Shown: positions 39,163-47,939 of the stretch, piece by piece
Layout of the letters: each line of letters starts with the position of its first letter
Numbering within the stretch: position 1 is the first letter of the stretch
From: SG8-4 sp964598225
GTDB lineage: Bacteria > Planctomycetota > Phycisphaerae > Sedimentisphaerales > Anaerobacaceae
Assembly: GCA_964598225.1 (NCBI GenBank)
Contig: CAZRBG010000026.1
Span: 1-64,000 of the forward strand
Direction: 5' to 3'
DNA length: 64,000 nucleotides
Notes under the pieces: model-generated
Told to the model about the DNA's origin: nothing
Databases searched by the model: none
The model's input: the letters and a program-made list of their open reading frames with translations, nothing else
Program-made: the position numbers and the translations under genes

Positions 39163-40248
39163 TTAACCTGCCACTAATTCGGCGACCAGATCGCCGACTT
39201 CACTCGTGGAGTAGCCCATGCGGCCGGCTTGCACGGATTCCAGTTTTTCAGCGGTGACATACTTGACCGACTCTTCGACTTTTATCGCGGCTTCTTCCTC
39301 GCCTAATGTTTCGAGCATCATCTGGGCGGCACAAATCGCAGCTAAGGGATTGATGATGTTCTTACCGGTGTACTTCGGCGCGCTTCCGCCGATTGGCTCG
39401 AACATGCTGACGCCCCCAGGATTGATGTTGCCGCCGGCTGCGATTCCCATGCCGCCCTGGATCATCGCGCCGAGGTCGGTGATGATGTCGCCGAACATAT
39501 TGCCGGTAACGATGACGTCGAACCACTCGGGATTCTTGACCATCCACATGCAGGTTGCGTCAACGTGGTAATAATCTCTCCTTATATCCGTATACTCAGC
39601 CTCGCCCATCTCATGGAAGGCTCGCTCCCACAGATCGTAGATATACGTCAGCACGTTGGTCTTGCCGCACAGGCCGAGGGTGTTGTCCTCGCCTTTGCCT
39701 CGTGCCTTCTTGCCGTGCTTTTTCGCGTACTCGAATGCGTACTTCAGACAGCGGTCCACCTGGAAGCGGTTGTACACCGCCGACTGAACGGCGATCTCGT
39801 GCGGCGTTCCCTTCATCGAAAATCCGCCTGTGCCGGTGTAAAGATCGCCGGTATTCTCACGCACGACGACAAAGTCGATATCCTCCGGGCCCTTGTCCCT
39901 TACCGGCGTTTCCACGCCGGGATAGAGCCTGACGGGGCGCAGATTGATGTACTGATCCAGCTCGAAGCGGGCCTTGAGCAGAATGCCCTTCTCAAGGATT
40001 CCCGGCGCCACGTCGGGATGGCCGATCGCGCCCAGGAAAATCGCATGGAATTTGCGCAGCTCCTCGACCGCTATGTCGGGAAGAGTCTCGCCGGTTTTCT
40101 TATATCTTTCTCCGCCGAAATTAAACTCGGTCAACTCCATCTTGAATCCGAATTTCTCCGCGGCGGCTTTCAGCACTTTCACTGCTTCATCCGTAACTTC
40201 CGGCCCCGTTCCGTCGCCCGGAATCACCGCAATCTTGTATGTCGCCAT
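39163..40248 (-). CDS. leuB: 3-isopropylmalate dehydrogenase-type enzyme
   Basis: 361 residues from ATG 40248, preceded by AAAGGACC; the upstream ATG at 40278 lacks an RBS. Motifs: VIPGDGTGPEV, FELDQYINLRPVRL with substrate-binding Args, FVVVRENTGDLY, CGKTNVL with the catalytic Lys, DATCMWMV, VTGNMFGDIITDL with metal-binding Asps, and FEPIGGSAPKYTG for NAD+. It oxidises 3-isopropylmalate in leucine synthesis. The LDQYINLRP variant also occurs in tartrate/malate dehydrogenases, so substrate is not certain. No other leu gene is in the window. Confidence 0.85.
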   Translation of the reverse strand: MATYKIAVIPGDGTGPEVTDEAVKVLKAAAEKFGFKMELTEFNFGGERYKKTGETLPDIAVEELRKFHAIFLGAIGHPDVAPGILEKGILLKARFELDQYINLRPVRLYPGVETPVRDKGPEDIDFVVVRENTGDLYTGTGGFSMKGTPHEIAVQSAVYNRFQVDRCLKYAFEYAKKHGKKARGKGEDNTLGLCGKTNVLTYIYDLWERAFHEMGEAEYTDIRRDYYHVDATCMWMVKNPEWFDVIVTGNMFGDIITDLGAMIQGGMGIAAGGNINPGGVSMFEPIGGSAPKYTGKNIINPLAAICAAQMMLETLGEEEAAIKVEESVKYVTAEKLESVQAGRMGYSTSEVGDLVAELVAG

Positions 40249-40390
40249 TTGGTCCTTTCTGATTGTTTTGAATAACAAGCCGCTCTTCGAGAGCAGATTT
40301 TCGATATTGGCGTAAGGTTATACCCGATCCAAGTAGATTTGTGAAGCGCGGCCCGGAGTGGGGGCTAAATTTTCTGGCATGCGATATTTT

Positions 40391-40553
40391 GTCATTCCGA
40401 CCGAAAAAAGTCGTAGCCCTGAGCGAAACCGAAGGGGATGTGCAGCATCACGTAGTGGAGGAATCTGGCTTCGATCCGAAAAGCCCTTATGATTGCCAGC
40501 CAGATTCCTCGGCTGCGCTCCGCCTTAGGTGTGCCATAGGCAGGAATGACAAA
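40391..40553. repeat. Long GTCATTCC...GGAATGACAAAG palindromic element
   Basis: Begins GTCATTCCGACCG and ends GGCAGGAATGACAAAG. An internal pair, AGGAATCTGGCT (40460-40471) and AGCCAGATTCCT (40498-40509), is perfectly complementary. It fills much of the gap between the divergently transcribed region of leuB and the sulfatase gene end. A relative of the GTCATTCCTGC family. Confidence 0.65.
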
Positions 40554-40619
40554 GAGTGCAATACTCTGTAAAAGGCAAGTTCATGCATTGCCGGAGCAAT
40601 TAGTCACACTCCTCGGAGA

Positions 40620-42092
40620 TTACTTGCGGTTCTTAAAGGCCTTTAGCTGCTCCGGCGTCGGCACTGTTGCCTTAGTTTGCCTGAGCCATCGGTGCAGCAT
40701 CCGTTGAAGTTCGGCGGCCTTTTCAGGCATCTTCGCGGCCAGATCGTTCTTTTCGCCTATGTCGTTTTTGAGATTGTACAGCTCGACGCTGTTGTCCTCG
40801 TACCATTCGATGAGCTTGTAATCGCCGGCGCGGACGGCCCCGCTGGGTTTGCTGCCGCTGCCGTGATAGTGGGGGTAATGCCAGTAGATCGCTTCGCGTT
40901 CGAGCTTTCCCTTTTGCTCGAGCAGCGGCACGAGACTGACGCCGTCAACGTGCTGCTCGGGCTTTAACGGCAGCCCGGCCATTTCCAGCATCGTCGGGTA
41001 GAAATCAGTGCTCGTTACCGGCTCGCCGCACGTGCTGCCGGCCTTTACCACACCGGGCCATTTGACTATCATCGGCTCGCGGATACCGCCTTCGTAGAGC
41101 CAGCCCTTACCCGCACGCAGCGGCAGATTACACGTGGGCCCCTCCCACCGGACGGTCGAGAGACCGCCGTTGTCGGACATGAAGATGACGATGGTGTTAT
41201 CGGCGACGCCCATCTCGTCGAGCTTGGCCATCACGCGGCCGACGCTGTCGTCCACGCTCTCGACCATCCCGGCAAAGGCGGGATTGTCCTGAACCATTCT
41301 GGTCTTGTACCGGCCGTATACCGGCACGAATCGAGGCCCTTCGTGCTCGGGCATCTTTTCGAGCTTTTCCTCGTACTTCTCCTTCAATTCCGGCTTGGAC
41401 TGGATCGGGGTATGAACCGCATAATGCGATAGATAGAGCAGGAAGGGCTTATCCTTATTGGCTTCGAGGAACTCGATCGACTCATCCGTCAGGCGGTCCG
41501 TCAGGTACTCGCCTTCTTGTCCGCCCGGCGGAAGCTCGTCCAGGCTCCGATTTCTCCTCTTATAGGGCCAGAAATAGCTCGGCGGAGCGCCCGAGGAGTC
41601 GCCGCCGATATTGATGTCGAAACCCTGATGCTGCGGATAATAATCCTCGCTCCCCAGATGCCACTTGCCCACGAAGGCGGTCGCATAGCCGCCCTTCTTC
41701 AGCGCCTCGGCTATAGTCACCTCTCCGAGCGGCAGATAATGCAGATACGGTGTCGGCTTATTGTTGCCGCCTATCCATTGTGTAATCCCCAGTCTCGCCG
41801 GGTACTTTCCCGCCACAATACTGCCTCGGGTAGGCGAGCAAACCGGACACGCCGCATAAGCATCCGTAAACCGCATCCCCTGACTCGCGAGCCGGTTAAT
41901 ATTCGGCGTCTCATAAAACCCGCTGCCGTAACAGCCCAGATCCTTCCAGCCCATATCGTCGATCAGAAAGAACACAAAGTTCGGCCTGCTTCTGCTCGCT
42001 GTCGATGCCTGACGAGCCAGTACGCCTCCACCCGGTACAGCCATAGCCGCCGCACCAAAACCAAGCCCCTTCAAAAATCCACGTCTATTCAT
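40620..42092 (-). CDS. Tat-exported sulfatase, formylglycine type
   Basis: 490 residues. Twin-arginine signal (M-N-R-R-G-F-L-K) with hydrophobic core GFGAAAMAVPGGGVLA. The core begins PNFVFFLIDDMGWKDLGCYG with metal-binding Asp45-Asp46; the signature CSPTR gives Cys85 as the formylglycine precursor. FVGKWHLG, LYLSHYAVHTPIQ, VIFMSDNGG and GGIREPMIVKWPG complete the active site. It belongs to the large S1 sulfatase group that removes sulfate from algal or host polysaccharides. About 36% of the length differs in layout from the 2523 sulfatase (inserted EEKLEKMPEHEG loop), so they probably have different substrates. Activity needs a maturation enzyme not seen here. Confidence 0.92.
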   Translation of the reverse strand: MNRRGFLKGLGFGAAAMAVPGGGVLARQASTASRSRPNFVFFLIDDMGWKDLGCYGSGFYETPNINRLASQGMRFTDAYAACPVCSPTRGSIVAGKYPARLGITQWIGGNNKPTPYLHYLPLGEVTIAEALKKGGYATAFVGKWHLGSEDYYPQHQGFDINIGGDSSGAPPSYFWPYKRRNRSLDELPPGGQEGEYLTDRLTDESIEFLEANKDKPFLLYLSHYAVHTPIQSKPELKEKYEEKLEKMPEHEGPRFVPVYGRYKTRMVQDNPAFAGMVESVDDSVGRVMAKLDEMGVADNTIVIFMSDNGGLSTVRWEGPTCNLPLRAGKGWLYEGGIREPMIVKWPGVVKAGSTCGEPVTSTDFYPTMLEMAGLPLKPEQHVDGVSLVPLLEQKGKLEREAIYWHYPHYHGSGSKPSGAVRAGDYKLIEWYEDNSVELYNLKNDIGEKNDLAAKMPEKAAELQRMLHRWLRQTKATVPTPEQLKAFKNRK

Positions 42093-42519
42093 CTAATGTT
42101 TCTCCTATATTTGCTTCCAGTTGAGAGTACCATCCACTTCGCTCACTACGTTTGCTCAGTGGCTGCCACCCATCGTTGATACTATACTCTCCTCCAACTT
42201 CTTTATCAAGAATAGCCATGAGGGGCACCGATTGGTCCCGACTTTCGATTTATTTGTGCAGGTGCCTCCAGACAAAAATAAAAAAGCTGAAAAATTCTCT
42301 TATTCCTGATATTTCAAGGGTTTACAGCCAAAATTGCGTCTATATTTTTGTAGATTTCCAAGTGAAATGTGCCGTTAGCTCCAATTATGGTGAGCCGTGT
42401 TTCGGCTAATTGCAAAACACGGAAACTCGAAGCACAAATGTCAAAATTCCAAACAATACCAAAACACCAGGTCTCGGATGATCAAAACATCTTGAATTCC
42501 GGATTCCCATCATTCATCC
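42093..42519. other. AT-rich intergenic region with a dispersed-repeat fragment
   Basis: About 430 bases. ACTCGAAGCACAAATGTC and AAAATTCCAAACAATACC (42427-42457) resemble a common dispersed repeat; a related AAAAATTCCAAAC lies in the 3' end of rpiA at 56254. No coding frame supported. Confidence 0.45.
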
Positions 42520-43188
42520 TTGTTTCTGATTCAGTGGTTTGGATTCCAGATTTGTCTCGCCCGGTCACGGAGGGTGGTCGTTATCACTTTCAATTTCTCC
42601 ATCACGATTGCAGACAGGCTGACGTGGCCCGTTGTAGTTCTGACGCTTTGCTATCGGCGCCTCCGCTACGGCTATGCCTTTCGCCGGATACCCCTTACCC
42701 AGGGCCAATATGCTGTCGTCGATCCTGACGATTTCAAGCATCTGAACGAGTACAAATGGCAGGCCAATAAGACCAGGAACACGTGTTACGCAGACAGGAC
42801 GGTGCGTGTCGGCAAGCGCACACGGAAGCATGTTTTGATGCACCGCGAGATTCTCGATCTGCCCGATCACTTGTACGTCGATCACATCAACCATAATGGC
42901 CTCGACAATCGAAAAGCTAACCTGCGAACGGCAACACACAGGCAGAACTGCTACAACCGCGTACACTTCAAAAAGAACCCATCCTCGAAGTACAAAGGCG
43001 TGAGCTTCAACAAGAAAACGGAGAAATGGGACGTCCAAATACGCCGCTACGGCAAGTGCAGGCACCTCGGATGCTTCGACGACGAAGTGGAGGCCGCAAA
43101 GGCATACGACAAAGCTGCCAAAGAGCACCAGGGCGAATTCGCCGCCCTAAATTTCCCGGATTCACCACGAAGAAAAAACAAACAATAG
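42520..43188 (+). CDS. HNH endonuclease with AP2 DNA-binding domain
   Basis: Up to 222 residues; the N terminus is uncertain because no start has a convincing RBS and the recognisable part begins near RYGYAFRRIPLTQGQYA (about residue 58). The HNH core is KHVLMHREIL, then YVDHINHNGLDNRKANLR with the H-N-H residues. The C-terminal AP2 domain is SSKYKGVSFNKKTEKWDVQI followed by LGCFDDEVEAAKAYDKAA. HNH-AP2 proteins are homing-type nucleases found alone between genes, and are abundant in planctomycetes. It stands in an accessory patch next to the AT-rich nuclease-like gene. Confidence 0.75.
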   Translation: MFLIQWFGFQICLARSRRVVVITFNFSITIADRLTWPVVVLTLCYRRLRYGYAFRRIPLTQGQYAVVDPDDFKHLNEYKWQANKTRNTCYADRTVRVGKRTRKHVLMHREILDLPDHLYVDHINHNGLDNRKANLRTATHRQNCYNRVHFKKNPSSKYKGVSFNKKTEKWDVQIRRYGKCRHLGCFDDEVEAAKAYDKAAKEHQGEFAALNFPDSPRRKNKQ

Positions 43189-43253
43189 TCAGTAGAATGG
43201 AAAACTCGCTTGCCCATATTGTTGATATAGCATAATTTCAAACCCAAAACCGC

Positions 43254-43274
43254 ATGGGCAGGAAACCTGCCCAT
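43254..43274. repeat. ATGGGCAGG hairpin
   Basis: ATGGGCAGG (43254-43262), AAA, CCTGCCCAT (43266-43274): a perfect 9-bp stem followed by CCTAC, the same tail as the GGTGGGGC...CCCTAC repeats at 19957 and 58162. It separates the HNH-AP2 gene from the converging nuclease-like gene. Confidence 0.65.
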
Positions 43275-43356
43275 CCTACATGCTGCCCCCAAACCAAGCC
43301 CCGTCAAAAAATCACGTCCATTCGTAATAAAACACTCCTTCAGCATTCCCGATCTA

Positions 43357-44388
43357 TCATTCACATCCGTTACGCGCAATGTTCATGTCTGTATCAATCA
43401 TTCTGCGAGCAAACTCAAGAAAAGACACACACCTATTTTTGGGTATCTGGCTCCCTATCCAATCTTTACCTTTGCCCTTCTTCCTTGTCCCTTCCTTCTT
43501 GAGCGGATTATTCAATTTCAATGGCTCATCAAGAAAAAAATACGTGAAGACTCGCTCTGCATCATTTGACCAATTTATGGATTTAACTCCCCTCATCCAT
43601 CTGTTCGTTAGTTCTTCATTGTTGTCACTAAAGTCACACAAATCATCTCTGAAATTCTCTATGCTATGTGGTTTAAGAGATAGAATACCCAGAATCTTCG
43701 ACAGATAGAAAATTCCTTCACCCTCTTGTTGGTTAGCCTTTCGTGTGAAATATGGAGAAAAGTACAGTGGACTTCCAAAGACAACATCTCTTCTATAGAT
43801 TTGGAATTCCCGGAATCTTCTTATTTCTCTGTCATTACCGACATCTTGTATCAAGATTTCCTTCTGCTCTCGCATATTGAATCCCTTTCTCATGAAGTCA
43901 AGAAAATTACGAATGAGGTTAATATCTTTGAACTTAGGCTTATCAAATAGGCCAAGGATTTCAAGCCAGCCTAAATTGTGTATTTCAATGTCATCATAAA
44001 TCTCTTTATTGAAATCATTCACACCCGTAATGAAACAGAGAACCTTTTTGCTTTTATCGTCAAATGATCTGAGGTATTGAGTACGCTGTTGCCTTACTTT
44101 GTTGCTTTTTACTTTGCATTCAATGATCACATGGAACTTTCCTGGCTGTTTTATCTCAATATCGGTTCGTCCTTCTTCTCTGACTCGTTCAATTTCAATG
44201 GACGTTGCTCTGAAATTTTTTCTAGTATTCTGAGTCTTGATGCCCAAAATGTGTAAAAACGAGTACAAAGCTACAGGTTCTCTCGCTAAAACATAAGCAA
44301 AGGTTTTTGATAGACCGACCTCATCTTTGCTCAGCAAATCAAATGGATTCAGAATTGATATGTTAATGCCTGCTTCTTTGATCTTCAT
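43357..44388 (-). CDS. PD-(D/E)XK nuclease-like protein, AT-rich accessory gene
   Basis: 343 residues. The N-terminal part contains EEGRTDIEIKQPGKFHVIIE followed by CKVKSN, which fits the D-x(n)-E-x-K core of the PD-(D/E)XK nuclease superfamily, like the PDDEXK_4 group. Preceding VGLSKTFAYVL and following QRTQYLRSF support that. The C-terminal 200 residues are unrecognised (rich in Asn, Phe, Arg). Base composition is clearly lower in GC than the genes on either side, a sign of transfer. Defence against phage is possible but there is no partner gene to support it. Confidence 0.6.
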   Translation of the reverse strand: MKIKEAGINISILNPFDLLSKDEVGLSKTFAYVLAREPVALYSFLHILGIKTQNTRKNFRATSIEIERVREEGRTDIEIKQPGKFHVIIECKVKSNKVRQQRTQYLRSFDDKSKKVLCFITGVNDFNKEIYDDIEIHNLGWLEILGLFDKPKFKDINLIRNFLDFMRKGFNMREQKEILIQDVGNDREIRRFREFQIYRRDVVFGSPLYFSPYFTRKANQQEGEGIFYLSKILGILSLKPHSIENFRDDLCDFSDNNEELTNRWMRGVKSINWSNDAERVFTYFFLDEPLKLNNPLKKEGTRKKGKGKDWIGSQIPKNRCVSFLEFARRMIDTDMNIARNGCE

Positions 44389-44446
44389 GTTGTAAAAATA
44401 AATAAGATATAGCTTAAAGTGTGAAACTCATTGGCCACAGGAGCAT

Positions 44447-44920
44447 TTATATAACTGTAATTATCCTTTTTGCCCACTCCTCGGCTCGTTCGGGTTCTCC
44501 TTCTTTTAGCGGGCCTTCGGTTCCTTCTACGAAGAAGCCTTCGGGAGAAGCTGTCAGGTTGCCGCCCTTTTTGACGAGTCTGTCGGCGATGGGTTTGGCG
44601 GCGTAGCCGAATATTTTTACCATCTTGCGCAATATCCAGGGTGCTGATGCTAATTCCTGGTCTGTGACCCTGGTATCAAAGGCCGCGACTCTCGTTTGGT
44701 TCAGGGCGTTTCCGGGTATGCTTTTTAGCAACTTTGTTATCGCTGGTGTCGGTCTGAATGCCCGCGTGGGGGAGCCTACGATCAGCAGGTCCAATCCGGC
44801 AAGCTGCTCCGGCTTCACGTCGGCCACTCTAAGCGTCTCGGCAGAGATCGCACCGCCGATTGCCAGGGCTATCTGCTCGGTGTTGCCGAAGAAAGAGTCG
44901 TAAACTACCAGTTTTTTCAT
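44447..44920 (-). CDS. Flavodoxin-family protein
   Basis: 157 residues. FMN-binding flavodoxin fold: VVYDSFFGNTEQIALAIG has the phosphate-binding loop (T/S-x-x-G-N-T), DLLIVGSPTRAFRPTP the second FMN loop, and the C-terminal EGFFVEGTEGPLKEGE the third. Carries electrons or senses redox state in the cytoplasm. Monocistronic, transcribed toward the nuclease-like gene. Confidence 0.82.
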   Translation of the reverse strand: MKKLVVYDSFFGNTEQIALAIGGAISAETLRVADVKPEQLAGLDLLIVGSPTRAFRPTPAITKLLKSIPGNALNQTRVAAFDTRVTDQELASAPWILRKMVKIFGYAAKPIADRLVKKGGNLTASPEGFFVEGTEGPLKEGEPERAEEWAKRIITVI

Positions 44921-44975
44921 AACGATACAAAATGGTGCGAAGCATCACACCCAGCCGATCGATCCGTGGTGTCTG

Positions 44976-45629
44976 TTATGGTTCCGGAGCGGTCAGGCCT
45001 TCCTGGATGGCATACTTTGTTAGCTGGGCCACGTTGTCGATTTCGAGCTTGTCCATGATCCTCAGTCGGTGGGCCTCGACGGTCTTGGGGCTGATGTGCA
45101 GACGCCTGCCGATCTGCTTTGTCGCGTTGCCCTCGGCCATAAGTTGAAGGACCTCTCGTTCTCGCGGCGTCAAAACCGAAAACGCCGAGGATTGACTTTC
45201 CGGCGAGGCCTTGACGAAGTTATCCACCACCACGCCGGTGATCGCCGGGCTCAGGTAGGTCTTGCCGTCCATCACGGCGTTAATCGCCTCGACCAGCTCG
45301 TCGAACTCAGAGTCCTTGGGCAGATAACCTTTGGCTCCGGCCTTGAACATCTCGGTAACGAATCTTTTTCCCGAGTGCATGGACAGGCCGATGATCTTGA
45401 CGTCCGGAGAATCCCGAAGTATCTGCCGGGTGGCCTCTATGCCGTTAAGGTCGGGCATCCCGATATCCATAACGATCACGTGCGGGGATAATTCCTTAGC
45501 CATTTCAACGGTCTCCATGCCGTTGTCGGCCTGTCCGACGACTTCCATATCTTCTCTCTTTTGCAGAGAGCTGTTCAAGCCTTCTCGAAGTATGGTGTGG
45601 TCGTCGGCTAATATTATTCTGATACTCAT
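44976..45629 (-). CDS. NarL/FixJ-type response regulator
   Basis: 217 residues. Receiver domain: acidic ADD (residues 8-10), phosphoacceptor Asp55 in VIVMDIGMPD, and conserved K in GYLPKDS. C-terminal LuxR-type helix-turn-helix: LTPREREVLQLMAEGNATKQ followed by HISPKTVEAHRLRIMDKL. It overlaps the upstream kinase stop by 4 bases (ATGA), so the pair is translationally coupled and cognate. It is the output of the KaiC-kinase-regulator operon. Confidence 0.93.
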   Translation of the reverse strand: MSIRIILADDHTILREGLNSSLQKREDMEVVGQADNGMETVEMAKELSPHVIVMDIGMPDLNGIEATRQILRDSPDVKIIGLSMHSGKRFVTEMFKAGAKGYLPKDSEFDELVEAINAVMDGKTYLSPAITGVVVDNFVKASPESQSSAFSVLTPREREVLQLMAEGNATKQIGRRLHISPKTVEAHRLRIMDKLEIDNVAQLTKYAIQEGLTAPEP

Positions 45630-47932
45630 GTCGTAGTCTCCTGTATATTGGTAACTTCCAGAGGCGCGGTCATCATGACTTTGGATCCCGCGCCTTTGCT
45701 GGATTGTATGCTGAACTGCCCGCCGAGGCGTTTGAGGCGCTCATTTATACTGGTGAGCCCGAATCTCTTCGAATTCGCGGCCGATTCGAGCATAGCCGGA
45801 TCGAAGCCCTCGCCGTCGTCGGCAACCATGATCTCGACATCCGTATCCGCTCGCTTTATGTGAATATGCACGTTTTTCGCTTTGGCGTGCTTAGCGATAT
45901 TCGTAAGAAGCTCCCGGGCGCATCGGTATAACAGCACCTTCAACTGCTCGGTCATTGGTTTGTCCTCGTCGTCGCTGTGAAAATAACAGTTCGGGCCGTG
46001 CTCTTCGGAGAACTTCTCGACCAGTTCCTCCAGCGCCGCCTCAAGCCCAAAGGTATATAACGTCTGCGGGCTCAGCTCGAAAGTCAGGTCGCGGGTCTGC
46101 TTTATGGCTTTGCTGATTTGATTTTTAACTTTTAACAGGTTTTGCGATACTTCAGCCGGCGCCGTCTTCTGGGCCATGCCGATCTCCCGCTTCGAGAAGG
46201 CAAGAATCTGGCCAATAGTATCGTGCAGGTCCACGGCAATTCGTCGCCGCTCTCTCTCTTCGGTCATCAGGAGTTCCTCGGTCAGCGACGCGATCCGTTC
46301 CTGGTCCTCGCGGATGCGCTGTTGCTGGAGCCTTAGCGGCGTTATGTCCTGCATCGACAGCAGGATGAGCTGCGTTTTGCTGCTGCGACGGTACAGCCGC
46401 CGCGCGTTCAGAAGCATTGTTCGCTGTCCGATGTTCTCGAATTCGCGTTCGACCTCGAAATCCTCGAAACTCGTATTCTTCGGCAGAATTTCCTGCAACA
46501 TCACTCGCAAATCCGGGATATCCCACTGGCCGCTGCCCAGATCGAAGATGGACCTGCCTTCGGTCTGCTGCGGAGTTGTGCAGAAGGTCTCGTAGAAAGT
46601 TTTATTCGCCGATTGGACTTTCAGTTCCGGAGAGAGGACCAGCAGAGCGACCTGAACGGTCTCGACGATGCTCTCGGCATACCGGCGGGCTTCTATCATT
46701 CTCAGTTCCGCCTGCTTTCTCTGGGTTATATCTCGGTCTATCTCCAAAATGGCGATTGGCTTGCCTTGTTCACTCTTGCGCAAGGCCCAGCGGCTCTCGA
46801 CCACGATCCGCCCTCCCTGTTTGGTTGTATGGGCCAGTTCGCCCTCCCAACGGCCCGTGCCGAGCAAATCGCCGGTAACCTTTACAATAGAATGAGGATA
46901 CACGGTTTTGAGGACTTCATGGCTGATCTTGCCGACGACTTCATCTCTCGAATAGCCGTAAGTGATTTCGGCGCCGCGGTTCCAGTATATGATTCTGCCT
47001 TCCATATCGTGTACGAAAATGGCGTCGTGGGCCAATTCGAGCAGTTGGGCCTGATCCTCAAGGTCTTGCGCCAGGTCGCTCAGCAGTTGTTTTTGCTGCA
47101 CGCCTTCCGTCACGTCCTGAGTGGTTCCGAATACCTGCACGGGTTTGCCGTCCGCATCGTGTATGGCTCTGCCGCGTGAGCGGAATATGCGTTCTTCTTT
47201 ATTTGGCAGCGAGACGCGATAGTGTATGTCGTAAACTTCGCCTGTCTGCAGGGTGCTGTCGATCGCCTTTTTGAGCAGGTCCCGGTCCTCCGGATGCACT
47301 AATGACAGGAAACGCTCGTAGGTCGGCTCGAACGTTTCGGGACTGGCATGGAAAATTCCGTACATCCCCTCCGACCACTGGATTTTGTTCTGTGCGAGAT
47401 CCCATTGCCAACTGCCCGATCGTGCAATTTTTTGCGCTTCCGAAAGAGAGTCCCGGGTTTTTTCGAGCGTCCTGTTGGCGGCCTTAAGTTGTTCGGTTGT
47501 TTCTTTGAGCCTGATTTGCCGCCGGCGAGACAGTACGGTCGATCGAACTACGGAAACGAACTCCAGCGGGTTAAGAGGTCTCTGGAGCACCTCGACGCTC
47601 CATCTCTTGGCCAGCTCTTCGACGCAGTCGGCCCGGGGCCGGTGTCCTCGAAGGATCAAAACGGGCAGTTCGGACCATTCGGGTTGAGCTTCAAGGATCG
47701 CCAGTAGTTCCTTGCTTTGGCTGTTGTGGGCCAGGACCTCGTCGGCCATGACCGCCGGGCCTTTGCCCTCGGCAGCCAGCTTGTTGAGGTCATTGAGCGA
47801 ATCGCAGCAAATGAACGCCAGGCCAGCCTTTTCCAGGAGTCGGCAGACCAGTTGAGCGTCCCTGCCGGTCGGCGTCAGTACGAGTACGGCCGGATCGTCC
47901 TGAGGCTGTTGTTGTGTATTCAGATCAGTCAC
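45626..47932 (-). CDS. Multi-PAS sensor histidine kinase (HisKA_3 type)
   Basis: 768 residues, soluble (no membrane helices). An N-terminal receiver-like domain (about 15-135) lacks an obvious phosphorylation Asp pair. Three PAS domains follow (about 165-280, 295-405, 415-535). Then HisKA_3 with RRRIAVDLHDTIGQ, phosphoacceptor His570, and the ATP domain with ELLTNIAKHAKA (N box) and VADDGEGFDP (G1). Domain order fits NarX/DegS-like kinases that feed NarL regulators. It starts 7 bases downstream of the KaiC-like gene's stop, so all three form one operon. Cytoplasmic PAS input suggests sensing of redox, light or metabolites. Confidence 0.92.
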   Translation of the reverse strand: MTDLNTQQQPQDDPAVLVLTPTGRDAQLVCRLLEKAGLAFICCDSLNDLNKLAAEGKGPAVMADEVLAHNSQSKELLAILEAQPEWSELPVLILRGHRPRADCVEELAKRWSVEVLQRPLNPLEFVSVVRSTVLSRRRQIRLKETTEQLKAANRTLEKTRDSLSEAQKIARSGSWQWDLAQNKIQWSEGMYGIFHASPETFEPTYERFLSLVHPEDRDLLKKAIDSTLQTGEVYDIHYRVSLPNKEERIFRSRGRAIHDADGKPVQVFGTTQDVTEGVQQKQLLSDLAQDLEDQAQLLELAHDAIFVHDMEGRIIYWNRGAEITYGYSRDEVVGKISHEVLKTVYPHSIVKVTGDLLGTGRWEGELAHTTKQGGRIVVESRWALRKSEQGKPIAILEIDRDITQRKQAELRMIEARRYAESIVETVQVALLVLSPELKVQSANKTFYETFCTTPQQTEGRSIFDLGSGQWDIPDLRVMLQEILPKNTSFEDFEVEREFENIGQRTMLLNARRLYRRSSKTQLILLSMQDITPLRLQQQRIREDQERIASLTEELLMTEERERRRIAVDLHDTIGQILAFSKREIGMAQKTAPAEVSQNLLKVKNQISKAIKQTRDLTFELSPQTLYTFGLEAALEELVEKFSEEHGPNCYFHSDDEDKPMTEQLKVLLYRCARELLTNIAKHAKAKNVHIHIKRADTDVEIMVADDGEGFDPAMLESAANSKRFGLTSINERLKRLGGQFSIQSSKGAGSKVMMTAPLEVTNIQETTT

Positions 47933-47939
47933 TTTACAT

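Noticed and set aside
42369..42728. 119-codon frame upstream of the HNH-AP2 gene
   Set aside because: Overlaps dispersed-repeat sequence and the HNH gene in another frame.
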